DNA from: Mesorhizobium wenxiniae
GTDB lineage: Bacteria; Pseudomonadota; Alphaproteobacteria; Rhizobiales; Rhizobiaceae
Assembly (NCBI RefSeq): GCF_002284535.1
Contig: NZ_NPKH01000034.1
Span: 124,001 to 188,000, forward strand
DNA length: 64,000 nt
Reading direction: 5' to 3'
Shown here: positions 1-8,747 of the stretch, in pieces
Numbering within the stretch: position 1 is the stretch's first letter
Layout of the letters: each line of letters begins with the position of its first letter
Program-made: the position numbers and the translations under genes
Notes under the pieces: model-generated
Database searches by the model: none
What the model saw: the letters and a program-made list of their open reading frames with translations, nothing else
What the model was told of the DNA's origin: nothing

Positions 1-19
1 TGTATGCCTGGCGGAAAAT

Positions 20-45
20 GCGCGCCGTCATTGCGGACGGCGCGC
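20..45 (-). terminator. Hairpin downstream of the ABC binding protein gene
   Basis: A perfect 10-bp inverted repeat (GCGCGCCGTC and its complement) with a 6-base loop lies 19 bases past the stop codon of the minus-strand binding-protein gene. Read on the minus strand, the stem is followed by ATTTT, as in an intrinsic terminator. If it works, this gene is the last of its transcript and any permease genes lie elsewhere. Confidence 0.6.
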
Positions 46-63
46 GGCGATCCCTGGCCGATG

Positions 64-1590
64 TCAGGCCGGGGTCATCAGCGCCGGCAAAAGCGCGCCG
101 GACACATGCTGCACGACGTTGACGCCCTTGGCGTGCACGATCGGCTGCGCATACTGGATCAGCGGCAGCACATAGGCCTGTTCGGCGATGTATTTGTCGA
201 CAGCCTTCCAGCCGGCGATGCGCTTGGTCTCGTCCTTCTCGCCCCATAGCGGGTTGATCATGTCGATCAGATCCTGGCTGTCCCACACCGAATGCGGGCT
301 CGGGCCATAGGTGGCAAAGCCGGTCGAGGTGGTCGGATCGCCGATGGCGTTGCCCCAATTGTAGAAGGCGGCCGGGGCCAGCTTGTCGGCGGCGCGCAGC
401 TCGTAGTGCTTGGCGATCTCGTAGACCTCGATCGAGGCCTCGATGCCGACCTTGCGCCACATGCCGACGATCGCCTGGACCATCTCGTAATCCTTGGGCT
501 TGAAGCCCTTAGTCGTCTGAATCGTGAACTTGACCGGCTTCTCCGGCGAGTAGCCCGACGCGGCCAGCAATTCCCTAGCTTTTTCCGGATTGTGCTCGAC
601 CTTGATTGACGGGTCGTAGGCCTCGTATTCCGGCGTCTCCAGCGTATCGATCGGCTGGCCGTAGCCGCGCAGCAGCCGGTCGACGAGCAGCTTCTTGTCG
701 ACCGCCATCACCGCGGCCTGGCGGACGTTCTTGTCCAGCATCACGTCGATGTCGTTGAAGAAGATCATGCCGATGTCGGAAACGTTCTTGCACGAGCCGG
801 CAAGCCCGTCCTTGGCGATCAGGCGATCATATTCCTCATAGGGGATTTCGAGCGTCACCTGCGAAGAACCGGACTCGATTTCGGCAACGCGGCTCGCTGC
901 GTCGGTGACGAACTTGATCGTCACATTCTCGAAGGCCGGCTTGCCGCCCCAATAGTTCGGGTTGGCCTTGAGCCGCAGGAAGGCGTTGCGCTCGAACTTG
1001 TCGACCATGTAAGGGCCGGTGCCGATCGGGGCTTTCTCGAAGCCTTCGGCGCCGACCTTCTCGTAGTAGGCCTTCGGCATGATGTAGCCGGTCAGGAACG
1101 ACATCCACTTAAAATACACCGGGTCGAACTGCACGACGTCGCCAGTGATCTTGTTGCCGGCGATCTTGAAGTTGTTGACGTTCTTCCAGACGAACTGGAT
1201 CGGATTCCCGGTCTTTTCGTCGCCCGCCCGCTGCAGCGACCACACCACGTCCTCGGCGGTGAACGGCGAGCCGTCATGCCAGGTGACGCCCTCCCGCACC
1301 GTAATCATGATCTTGCTGCGGTCGTCGTTCCAGCCCCATTCGGTGAGCAGGCCCGGCGCAAAGGAAAGGTCCGGCTTCTGCGGGATGAACTGATCGAACA
1401 CCGACTGGTAGAGGCCCTGGATCGTCGGGTTGACCGCCGAAGGCCCGGTTGTCGGGTCCCAGGACGGCAGGTTGACGTTGTAGGCGATGGTCAGTTCGCC
1501 GGCTGCCTTGGCTATTTGCGGCAGGCCGATGACGGTGGCGCCAAGTGCTGCTGCGCCATATCCGAGCAATTCTCGTCTGTTGATTGTCAT
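64..1590 (-). CDS. ABC transporter substrate-binding protein, peptide/opine type (family 5)
   Basis: A 508-residue periplasmic solute receptor of the DppA/OppA superfamily. It opens with a twin-arginine-like signal (NRRELLGYG, then a hydrophobic run ending AKA near residue 29). The body shows family hallmarks: a region naming total substrate load (SFAPGLLTEW), the WHDGSPFTAEDVVWSL motif near residues 105-120, and GTGPYMV further on. It would capture a peptide or other amphipathic solute for an ABC importer, but no permease or ATPase gene is adjacent in view and a terminator-like hairpin follows. It lies 106 bases downstream of a flavoprotein gene on the same strand, so the two are probably co-transcribed and the solute may feed the oxidative genes next door. 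The substrate is not inferable from sequence. Confidence 0.9.
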   Translation of the reverse strand: MTINRRELLGYGAAALGATVIGLPQIAKAAGELTIAYNVNLPSWDPTTGPSAVNPTIQGLYQSVFDQFIPQKPDLSFAPGLLTEWGWNDDRSKIMITVREGVTWHDGSPFTAEDVVWSLQRAGDEKTGNPIQFVWKNVNNFKIAGNKITGDVVQFDPVYFKWMSFLTGYIMPKAYYEKVGAEGFEKAPIGTGPYMVDKFERNAFLRLKANPNYWGGKPAFENVTIKFVTDAASRVAEIESGSSQVTLEIPYEEYDRLIAKDGLAGSCKNVSDIGMIFFNDIDVMLDKNVRQAAVMAVDKKLLVDRLLRGYGQPIDTLETPEYEAYDPSIKVEHNPEKARELLAASGYSPEKPVKFTIQTTKGFKPKDYEMVQAIVGMWRKVGIEASIEVYEIAKHYELRAADKLAPAAFYNWGNAIGDPTTSTGFATYGPSPHSVWDSQDLIDMINPLWGEKDETKRIAGWKAVDKYIAEQAYVLPLIQYAQPIVHAKGVNVVQHVSGALLPALMTPA

Positions 1591-1696
1591 GGTCGTTCCC
1601 CTGTTGGTTTTCTATGCGCGTCGTTATCATGCAGTGGGTTCAGGCTCCTTGGGCAACCGCGCATTGCCTCTCCTTCACCCGCAAGTGTTTTGAATT

Positions 1697-3271
1697 CTAC
1701 CTCCCGCCAAGCTGTTGGGCGAGCATATAGCCCGAGGCCGCGCCTGTGCCGGCGCCCGGCCATGTTGCAGCACCGGTGAGATGCAAATTCATAACCGGCG
1801 TGTTCCAGCCGGCAAAACCGCGCGCCGGACGAAACAGAAAATTCTGCGCCAGATGATGGCTGCCGCAAATCTGGTCGCCGCCGACGAGGTTGGGGTTCTC
1901 GCGTTCGAGGTCGAGGGGCGAGAACACGGCACGGCCGAGGATATTCCGGCGAAGGTTGGGCGCATAGGTATCGAGGATGTCGAGAACGCGCTCGGCGTAG
2001 CGTTCTTTGACCTGATCCCAATGAGCTGGCGCGATCTTGCCGGCCGCATCGCTAATGATTTCGGCGGGCAGCATCCGCACCTGTACCCACAGAACGTGCT
2101 TGCCTTCCGGCGCCCGCGATGCATCGACCGCAGTCGGTTGGCCGACGACAAGGACCGGCTCGTCCGGCAGCATGCCGGATATTGCCTGCTGATAGGTCCG
2201 CGACATGGCGTCGAGCGACGGCGAAAGATGGACGTAGGCGAATTGCCGAAGCTCGGCGCCGGCGCGCCAGTCCGGCAGATCGTCAAGCGCCAGATGGATC
2301 ATCATCGTGCCCGGCGCATGTCGGAATTTTTTCATCGCCGTGTCGAAGCCGGCGTCGCCGGAACCATCGGGCAAAAGCTTTCCGGTTAGCGCCCCGGGTG
2401 CAACGCCGGCGATCACCGCCTTGGTGGCAGTATGGGTCTCGCCGGAAGCAAGCCGCACGCCTGTCGCTCGGCCGCCGGACACCGTGATCTCGGCCACCTC
2501 AGCACCGGTGCTAATCTGGCCGCCGGCAACGGTGACCATGCCGGTCAGCGCGCGGATGATGGTGTCGGCGCCGCCCTTGCCGAGCACCATGCCGAAGCAC
2601 TGGTTGGCCATCGATTCCAGATAGGGGAACACCGCGCCGCCGGCGATGTCAGGGGCGAAGTCGAGATGCATGCCCCAGGTGGCGAGCGTCGCCCTGACAT
2701 GCGGCGACTCGAAATTCTCCTCGAGCCACGAGCGTGGTGATGAGAGCAGCAGCCGGCCGGTGTCGAGCGCGCCGGCAAGGCCCTTCTTGCGCCACAGGTT
2801 CCATGCGGTGCCGGCCAGCGCCCGACCGCTCATCTGTGAGCCGAGCAGCCGAAACAGATGCTCGGCTTCCCCCGGGAAGGCGCCGACCAGCCGGCGCCAT
2901 GTGGCGGCGTCGGTTGCGGAAAAAGTTGCCATGCGCGACGCGGTCTTTTCCAGATCGTTGCTGACGCCGAACCACCGTCCGTCGGGAAAGGCGCTGGCAA
3001 AGCAATCGGCGACCGGCGCAAATTCCAGCCCATGGCTTTTCAATTCATTTGCATATTTCTTGTGAAAGGCCGAGCCGGCGAACAGGCTCAGATTCATCGC
3101 GCCGAAATCGTGCCGGAAGCCGGGAAGCGTGAATTCGCGGCTCTGGACGGCGCCGCCGATAGTTGCGCTGCGCTCAAAAATCCCGGTGTTCCAACCTTTG
3201 AGCGCCAGATGCGCGGCGCATGCCAAACTGTTGTGGCCTGCCCCGACGAATATGGCGTCAAACTCGCTCAC
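1697..3271 (-). CDS. Phytoene-dehydrogenase-like FAD-dependent oxidoreductase (copy 1)
   Basis: A 524-residue flavoprotein with an N-terminal Rossmann FAD motif (VGAGHNSLACAAHLA, residues 9-23, then the ribose-binding Glu in FERS) and the IGGAV turn typical of CrtI-like amine-oxidase-fold enzymes. A second nucleotide-contact stretch (TGVRLASGE) is mid-protein, and the C-terminal FAD-closing region carries HLTGAATWPGAGTGAASG. The start is GTG at 3271 behind a GGGTGGGG stretch. No carotenoid genes are nearby, so true carotenoid desaturation is unlikely. It is a paralogue of the flavoprotein at 4499, sharing phrases such as GGRATGVRLASGE, but is transcribed divergently. It probably oxidises a small organic substrate in the same pathway as iorAB. 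Confidence 0.85.
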   Translation of the reverse strand: MSEFDAIFVGAGHNSLACAAHLALKGWNTGIFERSATIGGAVQSREFTLPGFRHDFGAMNLSLFAGSAFHKKYANELKSHGLEFAPVADCFASAFPDGRWFGVSNDLEKTASRMATFSATDAATWRRLVGAFPGEAEHLFRLLGSQMSGRALAGTAWNLWRKKGLAGALDTGRLLLSSPRSWLEENFESPHVRATLATWGMHLDFAPDIAGGAVFPYLESMANQCFGMVLGKGGADTIIRALTGMVTVAGGQISTGAEVAEITVSGGRATGVRLASGETHTATKAVIAGVAPGALTGKLLPDGSGDAGFDTAMKKFRHAPGTMMIHLALDDLPDWRAGAELRQFAYVHLSPSLDAMSRTYQQAISGMLPDEPVLVVGQPTAVDASRAPEGKHVLWVQVRMLPAEIISDAAGKIAPAHWDQVKERYAERVLDILDTYAPNLRRNILGRAVFSPLDLERENPNLVGGDQICGSHHLAQNFLFRPARGFAGWNTPVMNLHLTGAATWPGAGTGAASGYMLAQQLGGR

Positions 3272-3393
3272 ACCCCACCCAACCCATTTCCTTTATGCTT
3301 AAAGATAATTGCAGATGCATATGTTTTAGTCTAGTAGGATATTAAGGGCCGCGAAGAGCCTTGATCATCACCAAGAAAGAGGGAATAGAGACC
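3272..3393. promoter_or_regulatory. Divergent promoter region of the flavoprotein/cyclase/ior locus
   Basis: This 122-base interval separates the minus-strand flavoprotein/receptor genes from the plus-strand cyclase-flavoprotein-marR-ior genes. Its centre (about 3296-3350) is clearly AT-richer than the flanks, with TTTATGCTTAAAG and GCATATG elements. It must hold promoters for both directions. Because a MarR repressor gene lies in the rightward operon, this is the natural place for its operator. I could not define a convincing palindrome, so the role is positional inference. Confidence 0.45.
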
Positions 3394-4185
3394 ATGGACA
3401 CGCAACAACTCCTCGGCGAGGTCGCCGGCCAGCTTCTTTCAGGCACCATCCAGGTGGTCGACCTGACGGCGCCGCTCGGGCCCAACACGCCGCTGATCAA
3501 GCTGCCGCCGGAGCTGGCGGTGGACACGCCGAAGGTCGAGATCCACGCCATCTCCCACTATGACAAGAACGGTCCGTGGTGGGCATGGAACTGGCTGAAG
3601 CTCGGCGAACACTCGGGCACGCATTTCGACGCGCCGCAGCACTGGATTACCGGCAAGGATTATCCGGACGGTGCCACCGACACCATTCCGGTTCAGAATT
3701 TCGTCGGCCCGGTCAATGTCATCGACTGCTCGAAGCAAGCCGCCGCCGACAACGATTTCCTCCTCACAGTCGACCACATTAAGGCGTGGGAAGCCGAGCA
3801 CGGCCCGATTAGCGCCGGCGAATGGGTGGTGATGCGCACCGACTGGTGTAAGCGCAACGGCTCGGAAGCCGAATTCCTCAACGCCGACGAGACCGGACCG
3901 CACACGCCCGGACCGACGGCCGAGGCCATCCAGTACCTGATCAGCAAAGACATCAAGGGCTGGGGCAGCGAGACGATCGGCACGGATGCTGGCAAAGCAG
4001 GGGGAATGGAGCCGCCATTCCCGGCGCACAGCCTGATGCACAAGGCGAACCGCTACGGCCTCGCCAGCTTGTGCAATCTCGACCGGCTGCCGCCGAAAGG
4101 CGCGATCCTGATCGCCGCACCGCTCAAAATCGAGCACGGCACCGGCAGCCCGATCCGCGCACTGGCTCTGGTGCCAAGGCATTAG
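3394..4185 (+). CDS. Cyclase-family metallohydrolase (kynurenine-formamidase-like)
   Basis: A 263-residue cytosolic enzyme of the cyclase family (PF04199). The diagnostic metal-binding signature HSGTHFDAPQHW is present in the first third, and a conserved VMRTDW and a distal GTDAG / FPAHSLMHKA region complete the fold. The ATG at 3394 was chosen because AAGAGGGA lies 9-15 bases upstream. A TTG 33 bases earlier is possible but has no such site. Relatives hydrolyse amide or lactone bonds (N-formylkynurenine, isatin and other cyclic amides). Beside indolepyruvate oxidoreductase genes, a ring-opening or deformylating step on an aromatic or indole compound is attractive but unproven. It is the first gene of the rightward operon. 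Confidence 0.85.
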   Translation: MDTQQLLGEVAGQLLSGTIQVVDLTAPLGPNTPLIKLPPELAVDTPKVEIHAISHYDKNGPWWAWNWLKLGEHSGTHFDAPQHWITGKDYPDGATDTIPVQNFVGPVNVIDCSKQAAADNDFLLTVDHIKAWEAEHGPISAGEWVVMRTDWCKRNGSEAEFLNADETGPHTPGPTAEAIQYLISKDIKGWGSETIGTDAGKAGGMEPPFPAHSLMHKANRYGLASLCNLDRLPPKGAILIAAPLKIEHGTGSPIRALALVPRH

Positions 4186-4280
4186 GACGAGGTGGCGGTC
4201 TTCGGGAGAAGATCATGCTTGTAGGCAATGCTGTAGTGACGGATTTGGAGCGGCAGCCTTGTAGCGCCGTCGCTCTACGG

Positions 4281-4438
4281 CGCCCCCCTCTGTCCTGCCG
4301 GACATCTCCCCCACGAGGGGGGAGATTGGCAGCTTCGGCGAGGCGCTTGTTCCTGCGACATTGGAGATTGGTGAAGGCCGTAGCGACGGCCGATCTCCCC
4401 CCAAGTGGGGGAGATGTCCGGCAGGACAGAGGGGGGCG
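4281..4438. repeat. Rhizobial intergenic mosaic palindrome (RIME-like)
   Basis: Between the cyclase and the second flavoprotein gene lies a long imperfect inverted repeat. The left arm begins CGCCCCCCTCTGTCCTGCC at 4281 and its complement ends at 4438 with GGACAGAGGGGGGCG. Each arm also carries its own C/G-run stem-loop (about 4304-4326 and 4392-4415). The layout matches the mosaic repeats found between genes in rhizobia. A related element lies at 36243-36425. In RNA it would fold into a strong structure and could attenuate or stabilise the operon transcript. Confidence 0.75.
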
Positions 4439-4498
4439 CGAAGGAACGCCAACCCGCGCAATTGACTCCAACCTCCCGAGGACGAGGAGCAATCGCAG

Positions 4499-6070
4499 AT
4501 GAACGCGCCCGATCACATCATCGTCGGCAGCGGCATCAACGCGCTGGTCTGCGCGGCGATGCTTGGCGGCAAGGGGGCAAAGGTGCTGGTGCTCGAGCGC
4601 AACGACCGCATCGGCGGTTGCATGCGCACTGAGGAGATCACCGCGCCCGGCTTCATCCACGACGTGATGGCGACGACCTTCGTACTGTTCATCACCTCGC
4701 CTGCCTATGCGGCGCTGGGCAAGGATCTGGCGCGGCACGGCCTGGAATTCTGCAACACCGGCACGCCGACCGGCGTGCTGCGGCCGGACGGCAGCTATGC
4801 CATCCTGCGCACCGATCGGCCCGCCAATGTCGCGGCTGCCAATGCGCTTGCCGCAGGCGATGGCGACCGGCACGGCAGCGACGTCGGCGAGATCGAGCGC
4901 AATGCCGGCCTGCTGTTCGGGCTGCTCGGCGGCAGCCTGTGGTCTTACCCCACGACCAGGCTGCTTGCGGGCGAAGCATGGCGGCGCGGCCCGCGCGGCC
5001 TTGCCGCCTTTCTCGGCGATGCGCTGGTGCCGGCGCGCGGCTGGCTGGAGAACACTTACCAGTCGGAGATCACCCGGGCGCTGTGGGCGCCCTGGGTGCT
5101 GCATGCCGGCCTTGGGCCTGAAGACGCGTTCTCCGGCCAGATCGCCAGGGTTATCGCCTTTGCGCTGGAAGCTGCCGGCGCGCCGATCGTCAAGGGCGGC
5201 GCTGGGAATCTGCTGTCCGCCTTCGAAGCGCTGATCAAGGAGCGCGGCGGCGTGATCCGGACTGAAGGGGACGTTGCCTCCATCATCCAGAGCGGAGGCC
5301 GAGCCACCGGCGTACGGCTGGCTTCGGGCGAAACGGTCACCGCGAAGAAGAGCGTGATCTGCTCGGTCACGCCGACCCATCTCTACGGGCGGCTGCTCGG
5401 CGACGCGGCTCCGAAAGCCGACCTCGAGGCGGCGCAGAAATACCGCTACGGCAAGGGCAATTTCCAAATACACTATGCCCTGGACAAGCCGCCCGCATGG
5501 CGCGGCGAGGGCCTGGCAAAGGTCGCGCTGCTGCATCTGACACCGGGGCTCGACGGCGTGTCGAAAGCCTGCAACGAGGCCACGCGCGGCATGCTGCCGG
5601 AGGTGCCGACCATCTGCGTCGGCCAGCCGCATGCGCTCGATCCTTCGCGCTGTCCGGAAGGCAAGGCGATCCTGTGGCTGCAACTGCCCGAGGCGCCACG
5701 CCATATCAACGGCGATGCCGCCGGCAAACTGCAGACACCGGCCGACTGCCGCTGGACCGACGCGCTGCGCGAGGCCTACGCGGACCGTGCCGAAGCGATC
5801 CTCGCCAGCCATATCGACGGGTTCAAGGACAGCGTCATTGCACGCCGCGCCTATTCGCCGGCCGATCTGGAAGCGATCAACGTCAATCTGGTCGGCGGCG
5901 ATCCCTATGGCGGCTCATCGACCATCGACCAGTCGTTCCTATGGCGGCCGTTCAAGACGAGCTGCAATCACGATACCGGGATCAAGGGCCTCTACCATAT
6001 CGGAGCCTCGACCCATCCCGGCGCCGGGCTTGGCGGCGGTTCCGGCTTTCTGCTGGCGGGGAGGCTGTGA
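4499..6070 (+). CDS. Phytoene-dehydrogenase-like FAD-dependent oxidoreductase (copy 2)
   Basis: A 523-residue flavoprotein with VGSGINALVCAAMLGGKG near residues 9-26 (dinucleotide-binding loop), a Glu in LERN, the IGGCMRTEE turn, and a closing FAD region near the C terminus (GASTHPGAGLGGGSG). GAGGAGC sits 9-15 bases before the ATG. It is paralogous to the divergent gene at 1697 along its full length, which suggests a duplicated enzyme pair acting on related intermediates, or a heterodimer. The stop codon overlaps the next start (TGATG), implying translational coupling to the MarR gene. The precise reaction is unknown. Carotenoid chemistry is unlikely without crtB/crtE neighbours. Confidence 0.85.
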   Translation: MNAPDHIIVGSGINALVCAAMLGGKGAKVLVLERNDRIGGCMRTEEITAPGFIHDVMATTFVLFITSPAYAALGKDLARHGLEFCNTGTPTGVLRPDGSYAILRTDRPANVAAANALAAGDGDRHGSDVGEIERNAGLLFGLLGGSLWSYPTTRLLAGEAWRRGPRGLAAFLGDALVPARGWLENTYQSEITRALWAPWVLHAGLGPEDAFSGQIARVIAFALEAAGAPIVKGGAGNLLSAFEALIKERGGVIRTEGDVASIIQSGGRATGVRLASGETVTAKKSVICSVTPTHLYGRLLGDAAPKADLEAAQKYRYGKGNFQIHYALDKPPAWRGEGLAKVALLHLTPGLDGVSKACNEATRGMLPEVPTICVGQPHALDPSRCPEGKAILWLQLPEAPRHINGDAAGKLQTPADCRWTDALREAYADRAEAILASHIDGFKDSVIARRAYSPADLEAINVNLVGGDPYGGSSTIDQSFLWRPFKTSCNHDTGIKGLYHIGASTHPGAGLGGGSGFLLAGRL

Positions 6071-6549
6071 TGGAACAGAAGGTTGAAAAGCGCCAGCGCA
6101 TCTCGACACTGGGCCAGATCGGACTGCAGCAATTCGCGCCCTATCTGATGAACCGCATCATGGGCCGCTACAACGCCACCTTGCGCGACGATTTTCGCAA
6201 GCAGGGCCTGACCATCCCACAGGTGCGCACACTCGCCGTGCTGTCGGTCGCCGACGGCGTCACCGTCAACGATCTCTCGGTCTACACGGTCATCGAACAA
6301 TCCACGTTGAGCCGGACGCTCGACACGCTGGAAGCGCAAGGGTTTGTGCGGCGGGAGCAGGGGGTCACCGACAGCCGCATCCGCCATGTGTTCCTGACCG
6401 ACGAGGGTCGCGCCGAGTTCAGCCGCGCCTGGCCGGCCATGCACGACGCGTTCGAGGCGATGTTCGACGACGTCGATGATGCCGAATATGCGGCGCTGAT
6501 CGCGACGCTGCAGAAGATGCTGAAGAACATTCGCAAGCACGACATTTGA
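6070..6549 (+). CDS. MarR-family transcriptional regulator
   Basis: A 159-residue winged-helix regulator. The ATG at 6070 overlaps the preceding stop by one base (TGATG). The reading frame stays open upstream through an out-of-phase shadow of the flavoprotein gene, but family length and coupling favour this start. Recognition-helix features include VYTVIEQSTLSRTLDTLEAQG, and the wing carries REQGVTDSRIRHVFLTDEG, a classic MarR wing with DSR. MarR proteins usually repress adjacent catabolic or efflux genes and release DNA when an aromatic ligand binds. Its place inside the operon suggests autoregulation, probably at the divergent promoter near 3272-3393. Confidence 0.9.
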   Translation: MEQKVEKRQRISTLGQIGLQQFAPYLMNRIMGRYNATLRDDFRKQGLTIPQVRTLAVLSVADGVTVNDLSVYTVIEQSTLSRTLDTLEAQGFVRREQGVTDSRIRHVFLTDEGRAEFSRAWPAMHDAFEAMFDDVDDAEYAALIATLQKMLKNIRKHDI

Positions 6550-6593
6550 TCTTACGCGCTGCCGGATGCCGGCGGTAACGGAAGGAGCCCAAA

Positions 6594-8747
6594 ATGGCCG
6601 AACGGTCTTTTGCCAAGGAAGTCGAAAAGCTCAGGCTCGGCGCCGGCGAGGAGTTTTCCGGCGAGGGCATTCTCGCCATCACCAAGGCGCTGCTGCAATG
6701 CGGCGTCGGCTATGTCGGCGGCTATCAGGGCGCGCCGATCAGCCATCTGATGGATGTGCTGGCCGATGCGCAGGATATTCTGGGCGAGCTCGGCGTGCAT
6801 TTCGAGGCGAGCGCCTCGGAAGCCACCGCCACCGCCATGCTGGCCGCATCGGTGCATTATCCGATCCGCGGTGCGGCGACCTTCAAGTCGACAGTCGGCA
6901 CCAATGTCGCGTCGGACGCGCTCGCCAATCTCGCCTCGGGCGGCGTCACCGGCGGCGCGCTGATCATCGTCGGCGAGGATTATGGCGAGGGCTCCTCGAT
7001 CATGCAGGAGCGCAGCCACGCCTTTGCCATGAAAAGCCAGGTCTGGCTGCTCGACCCGCGGCCGAACCTGCCGTCGATCGTCAAGGCGGTGGAGGACGGC
7101 TTCGAGCTGTCCGAGGTTTCCAACACGCCTGTCATGCTGCAGGTCCGCATCCGCTGCTGCCACGTCCATGGCCGTTTCATCGCCAAGGACAACAAGCGGC
7201 CGACCATGACGGTGGCTGATGCGCTCGACGCGCCGCGCCGCGACACCGGCCGCATCGTGCTGCCGCCCGCCTCTTTCCTGCACGAGAAGGAAAAGGTGCA
7301 GAAACGCTGGCCAGCGGCGGTCGATTTTATCCGCAAGAATAAGATCAACGAGTTCTTCGGTCCCGAGCACGGCTCGGTCGGCATCGTCATGCAGGGCGGC
7401 ATGTACAATTCGGTCGTCCGAGCGCTGCAACGGCTAAGCCTTGCTGACACCTATGGTGTGACAGACGTGCCGCTCTACGTGCTGAATGCCGTCTATCCCT
7501 TGGTCGACGACGAGTTCCTGTCCTTCTGCGAGGGCAAGGACGCTGTGCTCGTCGTCGAGGAAGGCCAGCCCAATTATATCGAGCAGGCTTTCGCATCGAT
7601 GCTGCACAAGGCCGGGCGTGGCACGAAACTCGTCGGCAAGGAGCACCTGCCGATGGCCGGCGAATACACCGGCCAGGTCATGCTCGACGGCATCGGATCG
7701 TTCCTGCGCGCCACCATCCCGCACCTGCTGCCGGGCGAAGTCCGCGCGCCGAACAAGATCGGCGACGGGCTGGATACCGCCGACCTGATCAACGTCGTTC
7801 CGGGCCGTCCGCCCGGCTTCTGCGTCGGCTGTCCGGAACGGCCGATCTTCGCCGCCACCAAGCTGGTCGAGCAGGAGCTGGGCAAGCACCACATCGCCTC
7901 CGACATCGGCTGCCATCTGTTTTCGATCATGCCGCCTTTCGAGCTTGGCGCTACTACCATGGGCTACGGGCTGGGGCCGGCCTCGGCCTCAGCGTTCAAT
8001 TCGCCCGATGCCAAGCGCCGGTCGATCTCCTTCGTCGGCGACGGCGGCTTCTGGCACAACGGCCTGACCTCGTCGATCGGCAACGCCGTGTTCAACAAGA
8101 ACGACGGCGTCATCGTCATCGTCGACAATTTCTATTCGGCGGCGACGGGAGGGCAGGACATTCTTTCATCCCGCGCCGGCAACAATACGAAATCGACCAA
8201 GCATCCGATCACCGAGGCGGTGAAGGGCATGGGCGTCAAATGGCTGCGCCACATCGACCGCACCTATGACGTGACCAAGATGCAGGACACGCTGCGCGAG
8301 GCGCTGACGACGGACGAGAAGGGCCCAAAAGTCATCGTCGCCTCGTCCGAATGCATGCTGAACCGGCAGCGCCGCGAAAAGCCGCTGGTCGACAAGGCGA
8401 TCAAGGGCGGGAAAAGGATCGTCAAGCCGAAATTCGGCGTCGACGAGGACATCTGCACCGGCGACCATGCCTGCATGCGGCTTTCCGGCTGCCCGTCGCT
8501 GTCGGTGAAGTCGCTGGACGATCCGCTGCGCGACGATCCGGTGGCGCATATCGACCAGAGCTGCGTCGGCTGCGGCAATTGCGGCGAGGTTGCCGATGCG
8601 GCGGTGCTGTGCCCGTCCTTCTACCGCGCCGACGTGGTGCACAATCCCAGCCGCTGGGACCGTTTCCTCGAAGCCGCGCGTCGCGCCACGATCAGCCTCT
8701 TGCAGCGGCGCCGTGAAAGCCGGCGCCTGACATTCGCCGATGCTTGA
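6594..8747 (+). CDS. iorA: Indolepyruvate ferredoxin oxidoreductase alpha-type subunit (TPP, 2x[4Fe-4S])
   Basis: A 717-residue subunit of the 2-oxoacid:acceptor oxidoreductase family, which oxidatively decarboxylates arylpyruvates to aryl-acyl-CoA. The N-terminal half is the pyrimidine-binding/transketolase part. The thiamine pyrophosphate motif starts with GDGG at residues 482-485 and runs on to a conserved Asn region (VDNFYSAATGG). The C-terminal ferredoxin-like domain has cysteine sets beginning at C621 (CTGDHAC) and at C657/C660/C663 with C673, able to hold two [4Fe-4S] clusters. A GAAGGAG site precedes the ATG. The gene overlaps iorB by 8 bases. Substrate choice (indolepyruvate versus phenylpyruvate or others) cannot be read from sequence. 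Confidence 0.88.
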   Translation: MAERSFAKEVEKLRLGAGEEFSGEGILAITKALLQCGVGYVGGYQGAPISHLMDVLADAQDILGELGVHFEASASEATATAMLAASVHYPIRGAATFKSTVGTNVASDALANLASGGVTGGALIIVGEDYGEGSSIMQERSHAFAMKSQVWLLDPRPNLPSIVKAVEDGFELSEVSNTPVMLQVRIRCCHVHGRFIAKDNKRPTMTVADALDAPRRDTGRIVLPPASFLHEKEKVQKRWPAAVDFIRKNKINEFFGPEHGSVGIVMQGGMYNSVVRALQRLSLADTYGVTDVPLYVLNAVYPLVDDEFLSFCEGKDAVLVVEEGQPNYIEQAFASMLHKAGRGTKLVGKEHLPMAGEYTGQVMLDGIGSFLRATIPHLLPGEVRAPNKIGDGLDTADLINVVPGRPPGFCVGCPERPIFAATKLVEQELGKHHIASDIGCHLFSIMPPFELGATTMGYGLGPASASAFNSPDAKRRSISFVGDGGFWHNGLTSSIGNAVFNKNDGVIVIVDNFYSAATGGQDILSSRAGNNTKSTKHPITEAVKGMGVKWLRHIDRTYDVTKMQDTLREALTTDEKGPKVIVASSECMLNRQRREKPLVDKAIKGGKRIVKPKFGVDEDICTGDHACMRLSGCPSLSVKSLDDPLRDDPVAHIDQSCVGCGNCGEVADAAVLCPSFYRADVVHNPSRWDRFLEAARRATISLLQRRRESRRLTFADA

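Noticed and set aside
4281..4438. CRISPR array or IS element
   Set aside because: The repeat is a single inverted structure without spacers, transposase or target duplication; it fits an intergenic mosaic element better.
4124..5812. 562-codon minus-strand frame
   Set aside because: It is the antisense shadow of the second flavoprotein and reads as Arg/Ala-rich noise.
1697..6070. Carotenoid biosynthesis cluster
   Set aside because: Despite two phytoene-dehydrogenase-like proteins there is no phytoene synthase, GGPP synthase or cyclase of the crt type.
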